9,989 nucleotides of DNA from an uncultured Oscillospiraceae bacterium (GCA_900770015.1 CAAGIU010000328.1:1-9989); one strand, 5' to 3'. Counted from the stretch's first letter, positions 1 to 6,011 are shown. A program made the numbers and translations. Notes: a model not told the origin generated them from the sequence alone.

Positions 1-180
1 CAAACCCTGTCCCGTGCCACATTGGTAGACAGGATCTGGACGGATGGCGCAGAATATGTGGATGAAAACGCCCTGTCTGTAACGGTCAAACGATTACGGG
101 ATAAACTGGAGGACATACCTTCCAGCCCACAATATTTGAAAACGGTGTACGGCATCGGCTATACATGGGCGGTGAAGTGA
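1..180 (+). CDS. OmpR/PhoB-type response regulator, C-terminal end only (partial)
   Basis: The reading frame is open from the first base and ends at TGA 178-180, giving 59 residues of a protein whose start lies outside the window. The residues (RATLVDRIW, then DENALSVTVKRLRDKLE, ending in YLKTVYGIGYTW) match the winged-helix DNA-binding domain of OmpR/PhoB response regulators: the recognition helix with the VTVKRLRDKL core and the C-terminal beta-hairpin wing with GIGYTW. Its stop is followed after one base by the start of a histidine kinase, so the two form a cognate two-component pair. The inferred job is to bind promoter DNA when phosphorylated, most likely that of the transporter genes just downstream. 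The receiver domain cannot be examined here. Confidence 0.93.
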   Translation, partial: QTLSRATLVDRIWTDGAEYVDENALSVTVKRLRDKLEDIPSSPQYLKTVYGIGYTWAVK

Positions 181-181
181 T

Positions 182-1078
182 ATGACATACGCAATCATAT
201 CGGCTTCCATTTTACTTGCAGCAGGCAGTATTCTTTGGTACCGCCGTCGTACCCGGCGGATTCTGGAAAACCTGAACCGGATGCTAGACATTGCCATGCA
301 GGGAAATTTTACGGAGGCCAGTTTTGACGAAACCATACTCTCCGCACTGGAAAGCAAGCTTGCCCACTACCTTGCGGCGTCCACGGTTTCCGCCAGAAAT
401 GTACAGGTGGAGAAGGACAAGCTGAAAACTCTCATCGGGGACATTTCCCACCAGACCAAAACCCCCATTGCCAACATTCTGCTGTACACCCAGCTTCTGT
501 CAGAACAGCCCCTGCCGGAAGAAAGCCGCTGTTGTGTAGACGCGCTGGAGGGGCAGACAAGGAAGCTCCAAAGCCTGATCGATGCGCTGGTGAAAACTTC
601 CCGGTTAGAATCCGGGGTTATCGCCCTGTATCCGGTGCCCGGGAAGTTGCTGCCCACGTTGGAATCCGCAGTGTCCCAGCTTGTGCCCAAGGCAGCGGCA
701 AAGGGCATTCAGATCGTCCTTGAACCTACGGATGCCGATGCTGTCTTTGACCCGAAATGGACGGAGGAAGCAGTCTACAATCTGCTGGACAATGCCGTGA
801 AATATACTCCCGTCGGTGGAGCGGTTCGGGTGACGGTGACGGCTTACCAAATGTTCTCAGCAATCCATGTCAGCGATACCGGACCTGGAATCCCCGAGGA
901 GGAACAGCCCAGGGTGTTCCAGCGGTTCTACCGGGGTGCGGAACACGCAGAGGAAGAAGGCGTGGGCATCGGACTGTACTTGGTTCGACAGGTCGCCGAG
1001 GGTCAAGGCGGCTATGTGAAGGTCAACTCTCAGGTTGGTTCCGGCAGCACCTTTTCTCTTTATCTGCCCCGAAAATGA
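182..1078 (+). CDS. Membrane sensor histidine kinase with one N-terminal membrane segment
   Basis: A 298-residue kinase that should autophosphorylate a histidine and pass the phosphate to the regulator encoded just upstream. Residues 4-20 form a single membrane segment followed by an arginine-rich stretch, so there is essentially no extracytoplasmic sensor domain. The HisKA dimerisation box is at about 80-145 with the phospho-accepting His90 in GDISHQTKTP. The HATPase domain shows the N-box (EEAVYNLLDNAVKYTP, 195-210), G1 box (DTGPGIP, 232-238), F-box (FQRFYRG, 246-252) and G2 box (GVGIGL, 260-265). All catalytic motifs are intact. The ATG follows the regulator stop by one base with a GGTGA ribosome site at 171-175. 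The tiny sensor region suggests detection at or in the membrane, or through the neighbouring ABC transporter. That is inference. Confidence 0.95.
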   Translation: MTYAIISASILLAAGSILWYRRRTRRILENLNRMLDIAMQGNFTEASFDETILSALESKLAHYLAASTVSARNVQVEKDKLKTLIGDISHQTKTPIANILLYTQLLSEQPLPEESRCCVDALEGQTRKLQSLIDALVKTSRLESGVIALYPVPGKLLPTLESAVSQLVPKAAAKGIQIVLEPTDADAVFDPKWTEEAVYNLLDNAVKYTPVGGAVRVTVTAYQMFSAIHVSDTGPGIPEEEQPRVFQRFYRGAEHAEEEGVGIGLYLVRQVAEGQGGYVKVNSQVGSGSTFSLYLPRK

Positions 1079-1101
1079 AATCTTTCAAAACTGTTAGATT
1101 C

Positions 1102-1133
1102 TTGACAGAATGTGGAAAGATTTCCCCTGTAAA
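1102..1133 (+). promoter_or_regulatory. Possible promoter before the ABC transporter genes
   Basis: A perfect -35 hexamer TTGACA at 1102-1107 lies in the 105-bp gap between kinase and ATPase genes. The best -10-like sequence, TGTAAA at 1128-1133, is 20 bp away, longer than the standard 17. Long spacers occur at activator-dependent promoters, which would fit control by the adjacent response regulator. Transcription may also simply continue from the kinase gene, since no terminator is evident. Confidence 0.35.
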
Positions 1134-1164
1134 GTCTGTAGTGTCAAATGACAGTACAGACTTT
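1131..1164 (+). promoter_or_regulatory. Long inverted repeat, candidate response-regulator operator or leader hairpin
   Basis: AAAGTCTGTA at 1131-1140 is exactly mirrored by TACAGACTTT at 1155-1164. Inside, TGTCA at 1142-1146 mirrors TGACA at 1149-1153, so 15 of 16 opposed positions pair around a two-base centre. The structure ends eight bases before the ribosome site of the ATPase gene. It has no following T-run suited to termination. It is best read as a dimer-binding operator, or as a hairpin in the transporter mRNA leader. Confidence 0.5.
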
Positions 1165-1183
1165 TCCCTATGGAGGCATTGAT

Positions 1184-1855
1184 ATGAGCATCTTGGAAAC
1201 AAAAAATCTGCACAAGATCTACGGCTCCGGCGATACGGAGGTTCGGGCCCTGGACGGCGTGAATCTGAGCGTGGAAAACGGAGAATTTGTGGCCATTGTG
1301 GGCACCTCCGGTTCCGGCAAGTCAACGCTTTTGCATATGCTGGGGGGCCTTGACCGCCCCACAAGCGGCAGCGTCACCGTGGACGGAAAGGACATTTTTC
1401 AGCTTAAGGATGAAGCGCTGACCATTTTCCGACGTCGGAAGATCGGCTTTGTGTTTCAGAGCTACAATCTTGTCCCGGTGCTGAATGTGTATGAAAACAT
1501 TGTCCTGCCCATCCAATTGGACGGACAGAAGGTGGATGAAGAATTCGTTGGGAGGATCGTAAAAACCCTGGGCCTGGACGGGCGGCTGGATGCCCTGCCC
1601 GGTCAGCTTTCCGGCGGCCAGCAGCAGCGTGTTGCCATTGCCAGGGCGTTGGCGGCGGCTCCTGCCATCATTCTGGCGGACGAGCCCACCGGCAATCTGG
1701 ACTCCCGTACCAGCATGGATGTGCTGAGCCTGCTGAAAGTCACCAGCCAGAAGTTTTCCCAGACCATCGTCATGATCACCCACAACGAGGAGATCGCCCA
1801 GATGGCGGATCGGATCATCCGCATTGAGGACGGACGGATCGTGAAGGCGGGGTGA
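1184..1855 (+). CDS. ABC transporter ATP-binding protein (MacB/LolD-type)
   Basis: A 223-residue ATPase that powers the FtsX-type permease encoded next. Motifs are complete: Walker A GTSGSGKST (40-48), Q-loop Gln92 in FVFQSYNLVP, signature LSGGQ (142-146), Walker B IILADE with catalytic Glu167, D-loop NLD (171-173) and switch His200 in MITHNEE. Length and the SYNLVPVLNVYENI stretch are typical of the LolD/MacB/BceA/SalX group, which drives export, lipoprotein handling or antimicrobial-peptide resistance rather than uptake. The start at 1184 is preferred over an in-frame ATG at 1148 because GGAGG at 1172-1176 sits seven bases before it and the extra twelve residues fall in the operator-like repeat. 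It overlaps or nearly touches the permease gene, indicating co-translation. Confidence 0.95.
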   Translation: MSILETKNLHKIYGSGDTEVRALDGVNLSVENGEFVAIVGTSGSGKSTLLHMLGGLDRPTSGSVTVDGKDIFQLKDEALTIFRRRKIGFVFQSYNLVPVLNVYENIVLPIQLDGQKVDEEFVGRIVKTLGLDGRLDALPGQLSGGQQQRVAIARALAAAPAIILADEPTGNLDSRTSMDVLSLLKVTSQKFSQTIVMITHNEEIAQMADRIIRIEDGRIVKAG

Positions 1856-1860
1856 GCATC

Positions 1861-4422
1861 ATGAATGTGAAAAACCGCGGCTGCATCCGCCGTTTGAGCT
1901 TCAGGACCCTACTTGCCTCCCGGAAGCGGAACCTCATTGCCATTACGGCCATCGCCCTGACAACGCTGCTGTTTACCTCGTTGTTTACCATCGTTCTTTC
2001 CATCAACGAAACCAACCAGAACTATCAGTTCCGCAGCGTGGGAACCTACGCCCACGGCTCGTTCAAGGATGTGGACGAAGCCCAGATAAGCACCCTTTCC
2101 GCCCACCCGAAAGTGAAGGCTGCAGGACAGCGAACCGTCATCGGCATCTGCACCTCCGGTGCCTTTGAAAAGGACTACGGGGAAGTCAGCTTCATGGATG
2201 AGAACACGGCGAAATGGGGCTACGCTGTCCCCACTGCCGGAAGAATGCCTGCCGGCGGAAAAGAAATCGCCATGGACACCAAGGCCCTTGCTCTGCTGGG
2301 GGTTGCCCCGGAGCTTGGGGCGGAGGTGACACTGACCTACTCCCTGACCGACAAAAATCAACTTGGCCGTGACGTAACCGATATCTTTACGCTGGTGGGC
2401 TGGTGGGAATTTGACGAGCTGATGGGCGTTCATTTTCTCAATGTGTCCCGGGATTATGCCGATCAGATCGAAGCCATGGCCATGGAAGAGGGCATGGAAT
2501 CCTTCCGCACGGATTTGAACGTGATGCTGCGAAGCTCCCTTGACATCGAAAATACCCTGACAAAAATCGGCGAGGACTGCGGCTACAGCGTGGGCGACGG
2601 CAGGGGCCAATTGCGCATTGGCGTCAACTGGGGCTACACGGCCACCCAACTGTCGGACTCCATGGACGCAGGCAGTATTCTTGCGGTGATTGCCGTGATG
2701 GTCATTGTGACCTTCACCGGCTATCGTGTGATCTACAATATTTTCCAGATCTCCGTGGCGGGGGACATCCGTTACTACGGATTGCTGAAAACCATCGGCG
2801 TGACCCCAAAGCAGCTCCGCCGGATCATCCGTCAGCAGGCGCTGATGCTCAGCGGCATCGGCATCCCTGTGGGACTGCTTCTGGGCTATGGCGTTGGCGT
2901 TCTGGCAGTGCCCATCGCCCAGGCCACCTCCATCTACGGGGGCAGATACACCAGCATCAGTGTCTCTGCCTGGATCTTTCTGGGATCGGCGGTATTCGCT
3001 CTGATGACGGTATTGCTGTCCTGCGCCCGCCCCGGAAGGATTGCCGGCAGCGTTTCCCCCGTGGAAGCCGTGCGGTATACCGAGGTCCGGCTGACCGGCA
3101 AAAAGGCCCGGACTTCCCGGCGGGTGACGCCGGTTTCCATGGCGAGGGCGAACCTGGGCAGAAGCCGGAAGAAGACGATGCTGGTGGTAGCATCATTGTC
3201 CCTGGCGGTGGTGCTGCTGAATCTTCTGACCACCTTTGTTGCCGGTTTTGATATGGATAAATACCTGAGCCAGAGAAGCTGCGCGGATTTTGTGGTCAGT
3301 ACCCCGGATTACTTTACCTATCGCGGATTTACTCTGACGGAAGAGGACATCCTCCCGGTGCAGGAGAATACGGAGCAGTCCCTGGGAGGCTTCGCCTATG
3401 GAACCGGTCTGGTGCAGATGTATCTGCCGGAAAGCTATTGGCGGGAGGAAGTCGAATACTACCTTCGAAACCAGAATGTGGAAGAACTGCTTAGCACCGC
3501 CCAGCGGGACGGAGACAAAATTGCTCTGGATTCTCAGGTGGAAGGTCTGGATGCATCGCTTCTGTCCAAGCTGAAGGTACTGGACGGAGACGTATCTCCC
3601 CTTGCCCAGCCGGATCGCAATGCCATTGCCATTGAGGTCAGTCTGGATGACTTCGGCAATGTGGTGCATCCGGAGGACTATCCTGCCGTTGGGGAGCGTG
3701 TCCGGGTAACCTACGGTAGGAATGAAACCGCCCACGATGTGCACTACGAAGTCTGTGCCTGGGTGGAAGTGCCCTATAACATGAGCAGCCGGTATTATGC
3801 CATGGGCTATCAGACGGTGCTGGGAGTGGATACGCTGCGCCGGGATGCCGGGGCGGAGAATGTGCTGAACATGTGCTATGTGTTCGACACACCGGATCCG
3901 GAGGCCGAGGAAGCGGCGGAAAGCTACCTTGCAGCCCTCACGCAGTCGGACGCATCCCCGCTGAAGTACGAAAGCAAGGCCACCCACCGTGCCCATTTCC
4001 GGGAGTTTCAGATGACCTTTGTGGTGCTGGGCGGACTGCTGTGCACCATTATTGGAATCGTCGGCGTTCTCAATTTCTTCAACGCCATGATGACTTCCAT
4101 CCTGTCCCGGCGGCGGGAATTTGCGGTTCTGCAGGCCGTGGGCATGACGGGCCCGCAGCTAAAGACCATGCTTGTCTGGGAGGGACTGCTGTACACCGTC
4201 GGCTCCGGGGTGATGGCCGGGCTGCTGTCCGCCGCCGTCAATCCATTGGCCGGCAGGCTGCTGGAACAGGGGTACTGGTTCTATCGATACCATTTTACCA
4301 TCATTCCCGTGCTGGTGATGATTCCCGTTTTCGCCCTGCTGGGATACGCGATTCCCGCTGTCATGTATCGCCATTCCGCCAGGCACAGCGTCGTGGAACG
4401 GCTGAGGGAAGCGGAATCCTGA
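1861..4422 (+). CDS. ABC transporter permease with two FtsX modules
   Basis: An 853-residue membrane protein, the partner of the preceding ATPase. Module 1 has a membrane segment at about 24-48, a large extracytoplasmic domain at about 50-268, and three segments at about 271-297, 330-353 and 367-388. Module 2 repeats this: segment at about 439-463, outer domain at about 465-715, then segments at about 719-742, 770-792 and 812-835. Both halves carry the FtsX-family coupling motif, YYGLLKTIGVTPKQL in the first and EFAVLQAVGMTGPQL in the second, supporting internal duplication. This is eight membrane spans with two outer domains, unlike the ten-span, one-domain BceB layout. The ATG at 1861 has GGTGA five bases upstream. 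A GTG at 1852 overlapping the ATPase stop by four bases is the alternative. The substrate cannot be read from the sequence; export or peptide/lipid resistance is inferred from context. Confidence 0.92.
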   Translation: MNVKNRGCIRRLSFRTLLASRKRNLIAITAIALTTLLFTSLFTIVLSINETNQNYQFRSVGTYAHGSFKDVDEAQISTLSAHPKVKAAGQRTVIGICTSGAFEKDYGEVSFMDENTAKWGYAVPTAGRMPAGGKEIAMDTKALALLGVAPELGAEVTLTYSLTDKNQLGRDVTDIFTLVGWWEFDELMGVHFLNVSRDYADQIEAMAMEEGMESFRTDLNVMLRSSLDIENTLTKIGEDCGYSVGDGRGQLRIGVNWGYTATQLSDSMDAGSILAVIAVMVIVTFTGYRVIYNIFQISVAGDIRYYGLLKTIGVTPKQLRRIIRQQALMLSGIGIPVGLLLGYGVGVLAVPIAQATSIYGGRYTSISVSAWIFLGSAVFALMTVLLSCARPGRIAGSVSPVEAVRYTEVRLTGKKARTSRRVTPVSMARANLGRSRKKTMLVVASLSLAVVLLNLLTTFVAGFDMDKYLSQRSCADFVVSTPDYFTYRGFTLTEEDILPVQENTEQSLGGFAYGTGLVQMYLPESYWREEVEYYLRNQNVEELLSTAQRDGDKIALDSQVEGLDASLLSKLKVLDGDVSPLAQPDRNAIAIEVSLDDFGNVVHPEDYPAVGERVRVTYGRNETAHDVHYEVCAWVEVPYNMSSRYYAMGYQTVLGVDTLRRDAGAENVLNMCYVFDTPDPEAEEAAESYLAALTQSDASPLKYESKATHRAHFREFQMTFVVLGGLLCTIIGIVGVLNFFNAMMTSILSRRREFAVLQAVGMTGPQLKTMLVWEGLLYTVGSGVMAGLLSAAVNPLAGRLLEQGYWFYRYHFTIIPVLVMIPVFALLGYAIPAVMYRHSARHSVVERLREAES

Positions 4423-4481
4423 CACTGCGCCGCTTGCGCCTTTACACGGGGAACTGTTTTGTCACAATTCCCAAAGAAAAC

Positions 4482-4534
4482 AAATAATCCGAACCTGTCT
4501 CCCACCGGGAAAACCAGGTTCGGATTATTTTTGC
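4482..4534 (+). terminator. Intrinsic terminator after the transporter operon, probably bidirectional
   Basis: A perfect 16-bp stem pairs 4482-4497 (ending CCGAACCTG) with 4515-4530 (starting CAGGTTCGG). Within the 17-base loop, TCCC and GGGA can pair as well. The right arm runs into TTATTTTTG, a T-tract for + strand transcripts leaving the permease gene. On the other strand the left arm is followed by TTATTTGTTTTC, so it may also stop transcripts from the right. Confidence 0.9.
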
Positions 4535-4556
4535 GTGTGTTGTGTACACGATAGAT

Positions 4557-4743
4557 ATCATTTTCGGATAACTGCTCCTCGCAGAATTGAAGCAGCGCGG
4601 GAATATCCACCGTTGCGGTTGCCTGACGATACTCAGCCGAAAGCCCGCCGCTCAGTTCTCCTATTTGCAATATAGAAAAACTGACAGACCGTTGGAAATC
4701 CGCATCCGCCGCATAGATTTCAATGGTGTCGGCGTCGTCGAGC
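4557..4743 (-). pseudogene. HepT-like (HEPN-family toxin) remnant with internal deletion
   Basis: The - strand frame encodes about 62 residues resembling two separated parts of HepT (DUF86) proteins. The first part, DTIEIYAADADFQ then SVSFSILQIGELSGGLSAEY, corresponds to the middle helix with the family's IQIGEL-like core. The second, TVDIPALLQFCEEQL, corresponds to the C-terminal DIPAL helix. They are joined near 4615-4625 with nothing between. In intact family members roughly 40-45 residues occur there, including the R-x4-6-H-x-Y HEPN catalytic motif. The N-terminus is also missing, upstream sequence turns into a palindromic repeat, and no partner MNT nucleotidyltransferase gene is present. 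No ribosome site is visible. The identification rests on recalled family pattern, not on an alignment, and the fragment should be inactive. Confidence 0.55.
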
Positions 4744-4752
4744 CGCCGCCGA

Positions 4753-4775
4753 GGGACAGTCCACCGGACTGTCCC
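4753..4775. repeat. Perfect 10-bp palindrome with 3-base loop
   Basis: GGGACAGTCC (4753-4762) and GGACTGTCCC (4766-4775) are exact inverse complements around ACC, followed on the + strand by ATTTTGA. It abuts the broken N-terminal side of the HepT remnant. It could be a dispersed REP-like palindrome or a weak terminator. Nothing in the window is placed to use it as a terminator. Confidence 0.6.
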
Positions 4776-4804
4776 ATTTTGATCGGTTCGAGTCCTCCGC
4801 GATA

Positions 4805-4845
4805 CCAAGAAAGCAGATACCCGGTTCGGGCATCTGCTTTCTTGG
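4805..4845. repeat. Strong hairpin (14-bp perfect stem), orphan terminator-like
   Basis: CCAAGAAAGCAGAT at 4805-4818 pairs perfectly with ATCTGCTTTCTTGG at 4832-4845, and inside it CCCG (4820-4823) pairs with CGGG (4827-4830) around GTT. Neither side has a proper T-run, so it is not a convincing terminator as it stands. It directly follows a tRNA T-arm-like fragment (4784-4807), so it may be the old terminator of a lost tRNA gene. Confidence 0.55.
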
Positions 4846-4916
4846 GAATAATGTGCAACTTTGATAGAATGATTTTATGAGGTGCAAATGGGGTGCAACT
4901 TTTTTTATTCCATTAA

Positions 4917-4949
4917 AACCAAGGAAACTCTACCATGGCACTTCCTTGG
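4917..4949 (-). terminator. Intrinsic terminator overlapping the end of the orphan gene
   Basis: On the - strand CCAAGGAA (4949-4942) pairs with TTCCTTGG (4926-4919) around a 15-base loop containing the stop codon, followed by TTTTAAT. The left arm is the last codons of the 173-aa gene, so coding end and terminator share sequence. Confidence 0.6.
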
Positions 4950-5451
4950 CGATAGCTAGTTCTTTCTCAGATAAAACCGGGTAGTCCTTTACCCACCGAA
5001 TAAAAATCTGTGCGTACTCGTTAAGCTGTTCAAAGGATAATTTTGGTAACTCAACGGTTAACCACTCTTCAAAATGGCCTTCTGCAATCTGCACTTTCAA
5101 GGAGAACATATTGCCATTTCTTTGACAAGAGAGAACCATAAACGGATTGCCCATATCGTCTATAACCGTTTCATATTCAAATAAATCCGTTTTCTGCAAA
5201 AGAAGATCTTGGAATCCGGTGGCGATATTTTCCAAATCTGTGGTTGCAACATAGTGTTCATCAACCGTCCCCCAATTTCCTTCTGCATCATTATAATTGT
5301 AATAAGTAAGAACGATGTTTTTCCGATATTGAAACTGTACGTTCTTGTCAAAGTCATCAATTGCTTTGATTTCATAATGCATTAATTCAATATGAATTCT
5401 CGTGTTTTTATCAGCTAAGTCAAGGGGTAATGTTTGCGGTCCAAAAAACAT
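4930..5451 (-). CDS. Unrecognised 173-residue soluble protein, weakly like WapI-type immunity proteins
   Basis: The protein begins MFFGPQTLPLD and is rich in acidic and aromatic residues, with no signal peptide or membrane segment, so it should be cytoplasmic. A central strand-rich part (NIVLTYYNYNDAEGNWG, then DEHYVATTDLENIATGFQDLL) and a late EEWLTVELPKLSFEQLNEYAQIFIRWVKDYPV stretch recall the layout of WapI-like/contact-inhibition immunity proteins. I could not confirm this and no toxin gene is nearby. The start at 5451 is chosen because a perfect GGAGGTGA (5464-5457) lies five bases upstream; in-frame ATGs farther up lack such a site and would fall in the promoter. It stands alone, with its own promoter and terminator. 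Its codons are visibly AT-richer than those of all neighbouring genes, suggesting acquisition from elsewhere. Confidence 0.8.
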   Translation of the reverse strand: MFFGPQTLPLDLADKNTRIHIELMHYEIKAIDDFDKNVQFQYRKNIVLTYYNYNDAEGNWGTVDEHYVATTDLENIATGFQDLLLQKTDLFEYETVIDDMGNPFMVLSCQRNGNMFSLKVQIAEGHFEEWLTVELPKLSFEQLNEYAQIFIRWVKDYPVLSEKELAIAKEVPW

Positions 5452-5472
5452 ATTCGTCACCTCCATGATGCA

Positions 5473-5501
5473 AGTATAGCACATTAACTGTCCAATAAAC
5501 A
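5473..5501 (-). promoter_or_regulatory. Extended -10 promoter of the orphan gene
   Basis: On the - strand TGCTATACT (5481-5473) is an extended -10 (TGn plus TATACT). The -35 position 17 bp upstream is TGTTTA, a poor match, as is common for extended -10 promoters. Transcription would start near 5466, leaving a leader only long enough for the GGAGGTGA ribosome site. Confidence 0.55.
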
Positions 5502-5520
5502 GGAACAATTTAATGTTTAG

Positions 5521-5634
5521 CTATTGGCTGAACGCACTATTTGGTTTTGACTATTCGCTGAACGCTAAATGGTATTGGCTGAACGGACTCCCCTATTAGG
5601 TGAACGGAGTAAAGGGCAATCGTTCAGCGAATAG
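5521..5634. repeat. Array of five CTATTsGCTGAACG repeats (four direct, one inverted)
   Basis: Direct copies start at 5521 (CTATTGGCTGAACG), 5551 (CTATTCGCTGAACG), 5572 (GTATTGGCTGAACG) and 5593 (CTATTAGGTGAACG), that is 30, 21 and 21 bp apart. An inverted copy at 5634-5617 reads CTATTCGCTGAACG on the - strand and is a perfect 14-bp inverse of the second copy. The 21-bp step equals two turns of DNA helix, so proteins bound at successive copies would face the same side. This resembles transposase-binding subterminal repeats (IS21- or Tn7-like ends) or a multi-site operator. No transposase gene is in the window. The rest of the 5452-5773 gap contains AT-rich sequence and the tRNA terminator. Confidence 0.75.
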
Positions 5635-5731
5635 AGCTTGCTTAAAGTGCTTTTGTGGAATGAAAAAAACATTTTCTCTTGATTTGTTTCGAAAAATCCG
5701 GAAAAATGGGTAATTCGTCAAATATATAAAA

Positions 5732-5771
5732 GAAAAATCCCACCCCGACTCTATCAAAGTCAGGGTGGGGA
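5732..5771 (-). terminator. Intrinsic terminator of tRNA-Leu
   Basis: On the - strand CCCACCCTGACT (5769-5758) pairs with AGTCGGGGTGGG (5750-5739), with one G-T wobble and a 7-base loop, followed by ATTTTTC. It begins a few bases after the tRNA 3' end and correctly oriented for it. Confidence 0.88.
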
Positions 5772-5773
5772 CA

Positions 5774-5858
5774 TGGTGCCGGCAACCGGACTCGAACCGG
5801 TACGCATCGCTGCGAGGGATTTTAAGTCCCTTGTGTCTACCGATTTCACCATGCCGGC
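5774..5858 (-). tRNA. tRNA-Leu, anticodon UAA
   Basis: The - strand folds as a class II tRNA. Acceptor GCCGGCA (5858-5852) pairs with TGCCGGC (5784-5778), discriminator A at 5777, and CCA is encoded at 5776-5774. The anticodon stem AGGGA/TCCCT encloses loop CTTAAAA, placing anticodon TAA at 5824-5822. A long variable arm CGCAGCGATGCG marks it as leucine type rather than a class I tRNA. The T-arm ACCGGTTCGAGTCCGGT is perfect. Decodes UUA and UUG. It has its own strong promoter and terminator and points left into the AT-rich patch. Confidence 0.98.
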
Positions 5859-5869
5859 GTGGCCTTAGA

Positions 5870-5898
5870 ATCATAGCATATTTTTTGCCGTCAGTCAA
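5870..5898 (-). promoter_or_regulatory. Promoter of tRNA-Leu
   Basis: On the - strand TTGACT (5898-5893) and TATGAT (5875-5870) are separated by exactly 17 bp. The -10 ends eleven bases before the first tRNA base, so the 5' leader is only a few bases. A textbook housekeeping-sigma promoter. Confidence 0.88.
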
Positions 5899-5930
5899 GC
5901 GCTCCTGCGGACGCTCTGCTGGGAAACCGG

Positions 5931-5957
5931 TTTTTCGCACCTGCCGGTTGCGAAAAA
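5931..5957. repeat. 9-bp inverted repeat between divergent promoters
   Basis: TTTTTCGCA (5931-5939) mirrors TGCGAAAAA (5949-5957) around nine bases. A competing ACCGG/CCGGT pairing (5926-5930 with 5944-5948) overlaps it. It sits between the tRNA-Leu promoter and the promoter of the XRE regulator. It may be an autoregulatory operator for that regulator, or a hairpin blocking read-through. Neither is shown. Confidence 0.4.
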
Positions 5958-5982
5958 AGCGGAAACTGCCCATCCGGGGTGG

Positions 5983-6011
5983 TGGAAAAGTGCGCCGTGG
6001 ATTGCTATAAT
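5983..6011 (+). promoter_or_regulatory. Promoter of the XRE/GyrI-like regulator
   Basis: A perfect TATAAT at 6006-6011 has an upstream TG (TTGC before it), making an extended -10. TGGAAA at 5983-5988, 17 bp away, matches the -35 consensus at four of six positions. The predicted start near 6018 leaves a leader of about 34 bases carrying the AAGGAG ribosome site. Confidence 0.8.

Noticed and set aside
1148..1183. Upstream in-frame start of the ABC ATPase
   Set aside because: No ribosome site before 1148 and the added residues derive from the inverted repeat; GGAGG fits the 1184 start.
4587..4880. 97-residue open frame on the + strand
   Set aside because: It crosses the HepT remnant in antisense and two palindromes, with no ribosome site; its peptide is arginine/proline-rich noise.
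5521..5634. CRISPR-like array
   Set aside because: Copies are only 14 bases, degenerate, one is inverted, and gaps are 7-16 bases, unlike CRISPR repeats and spacers.
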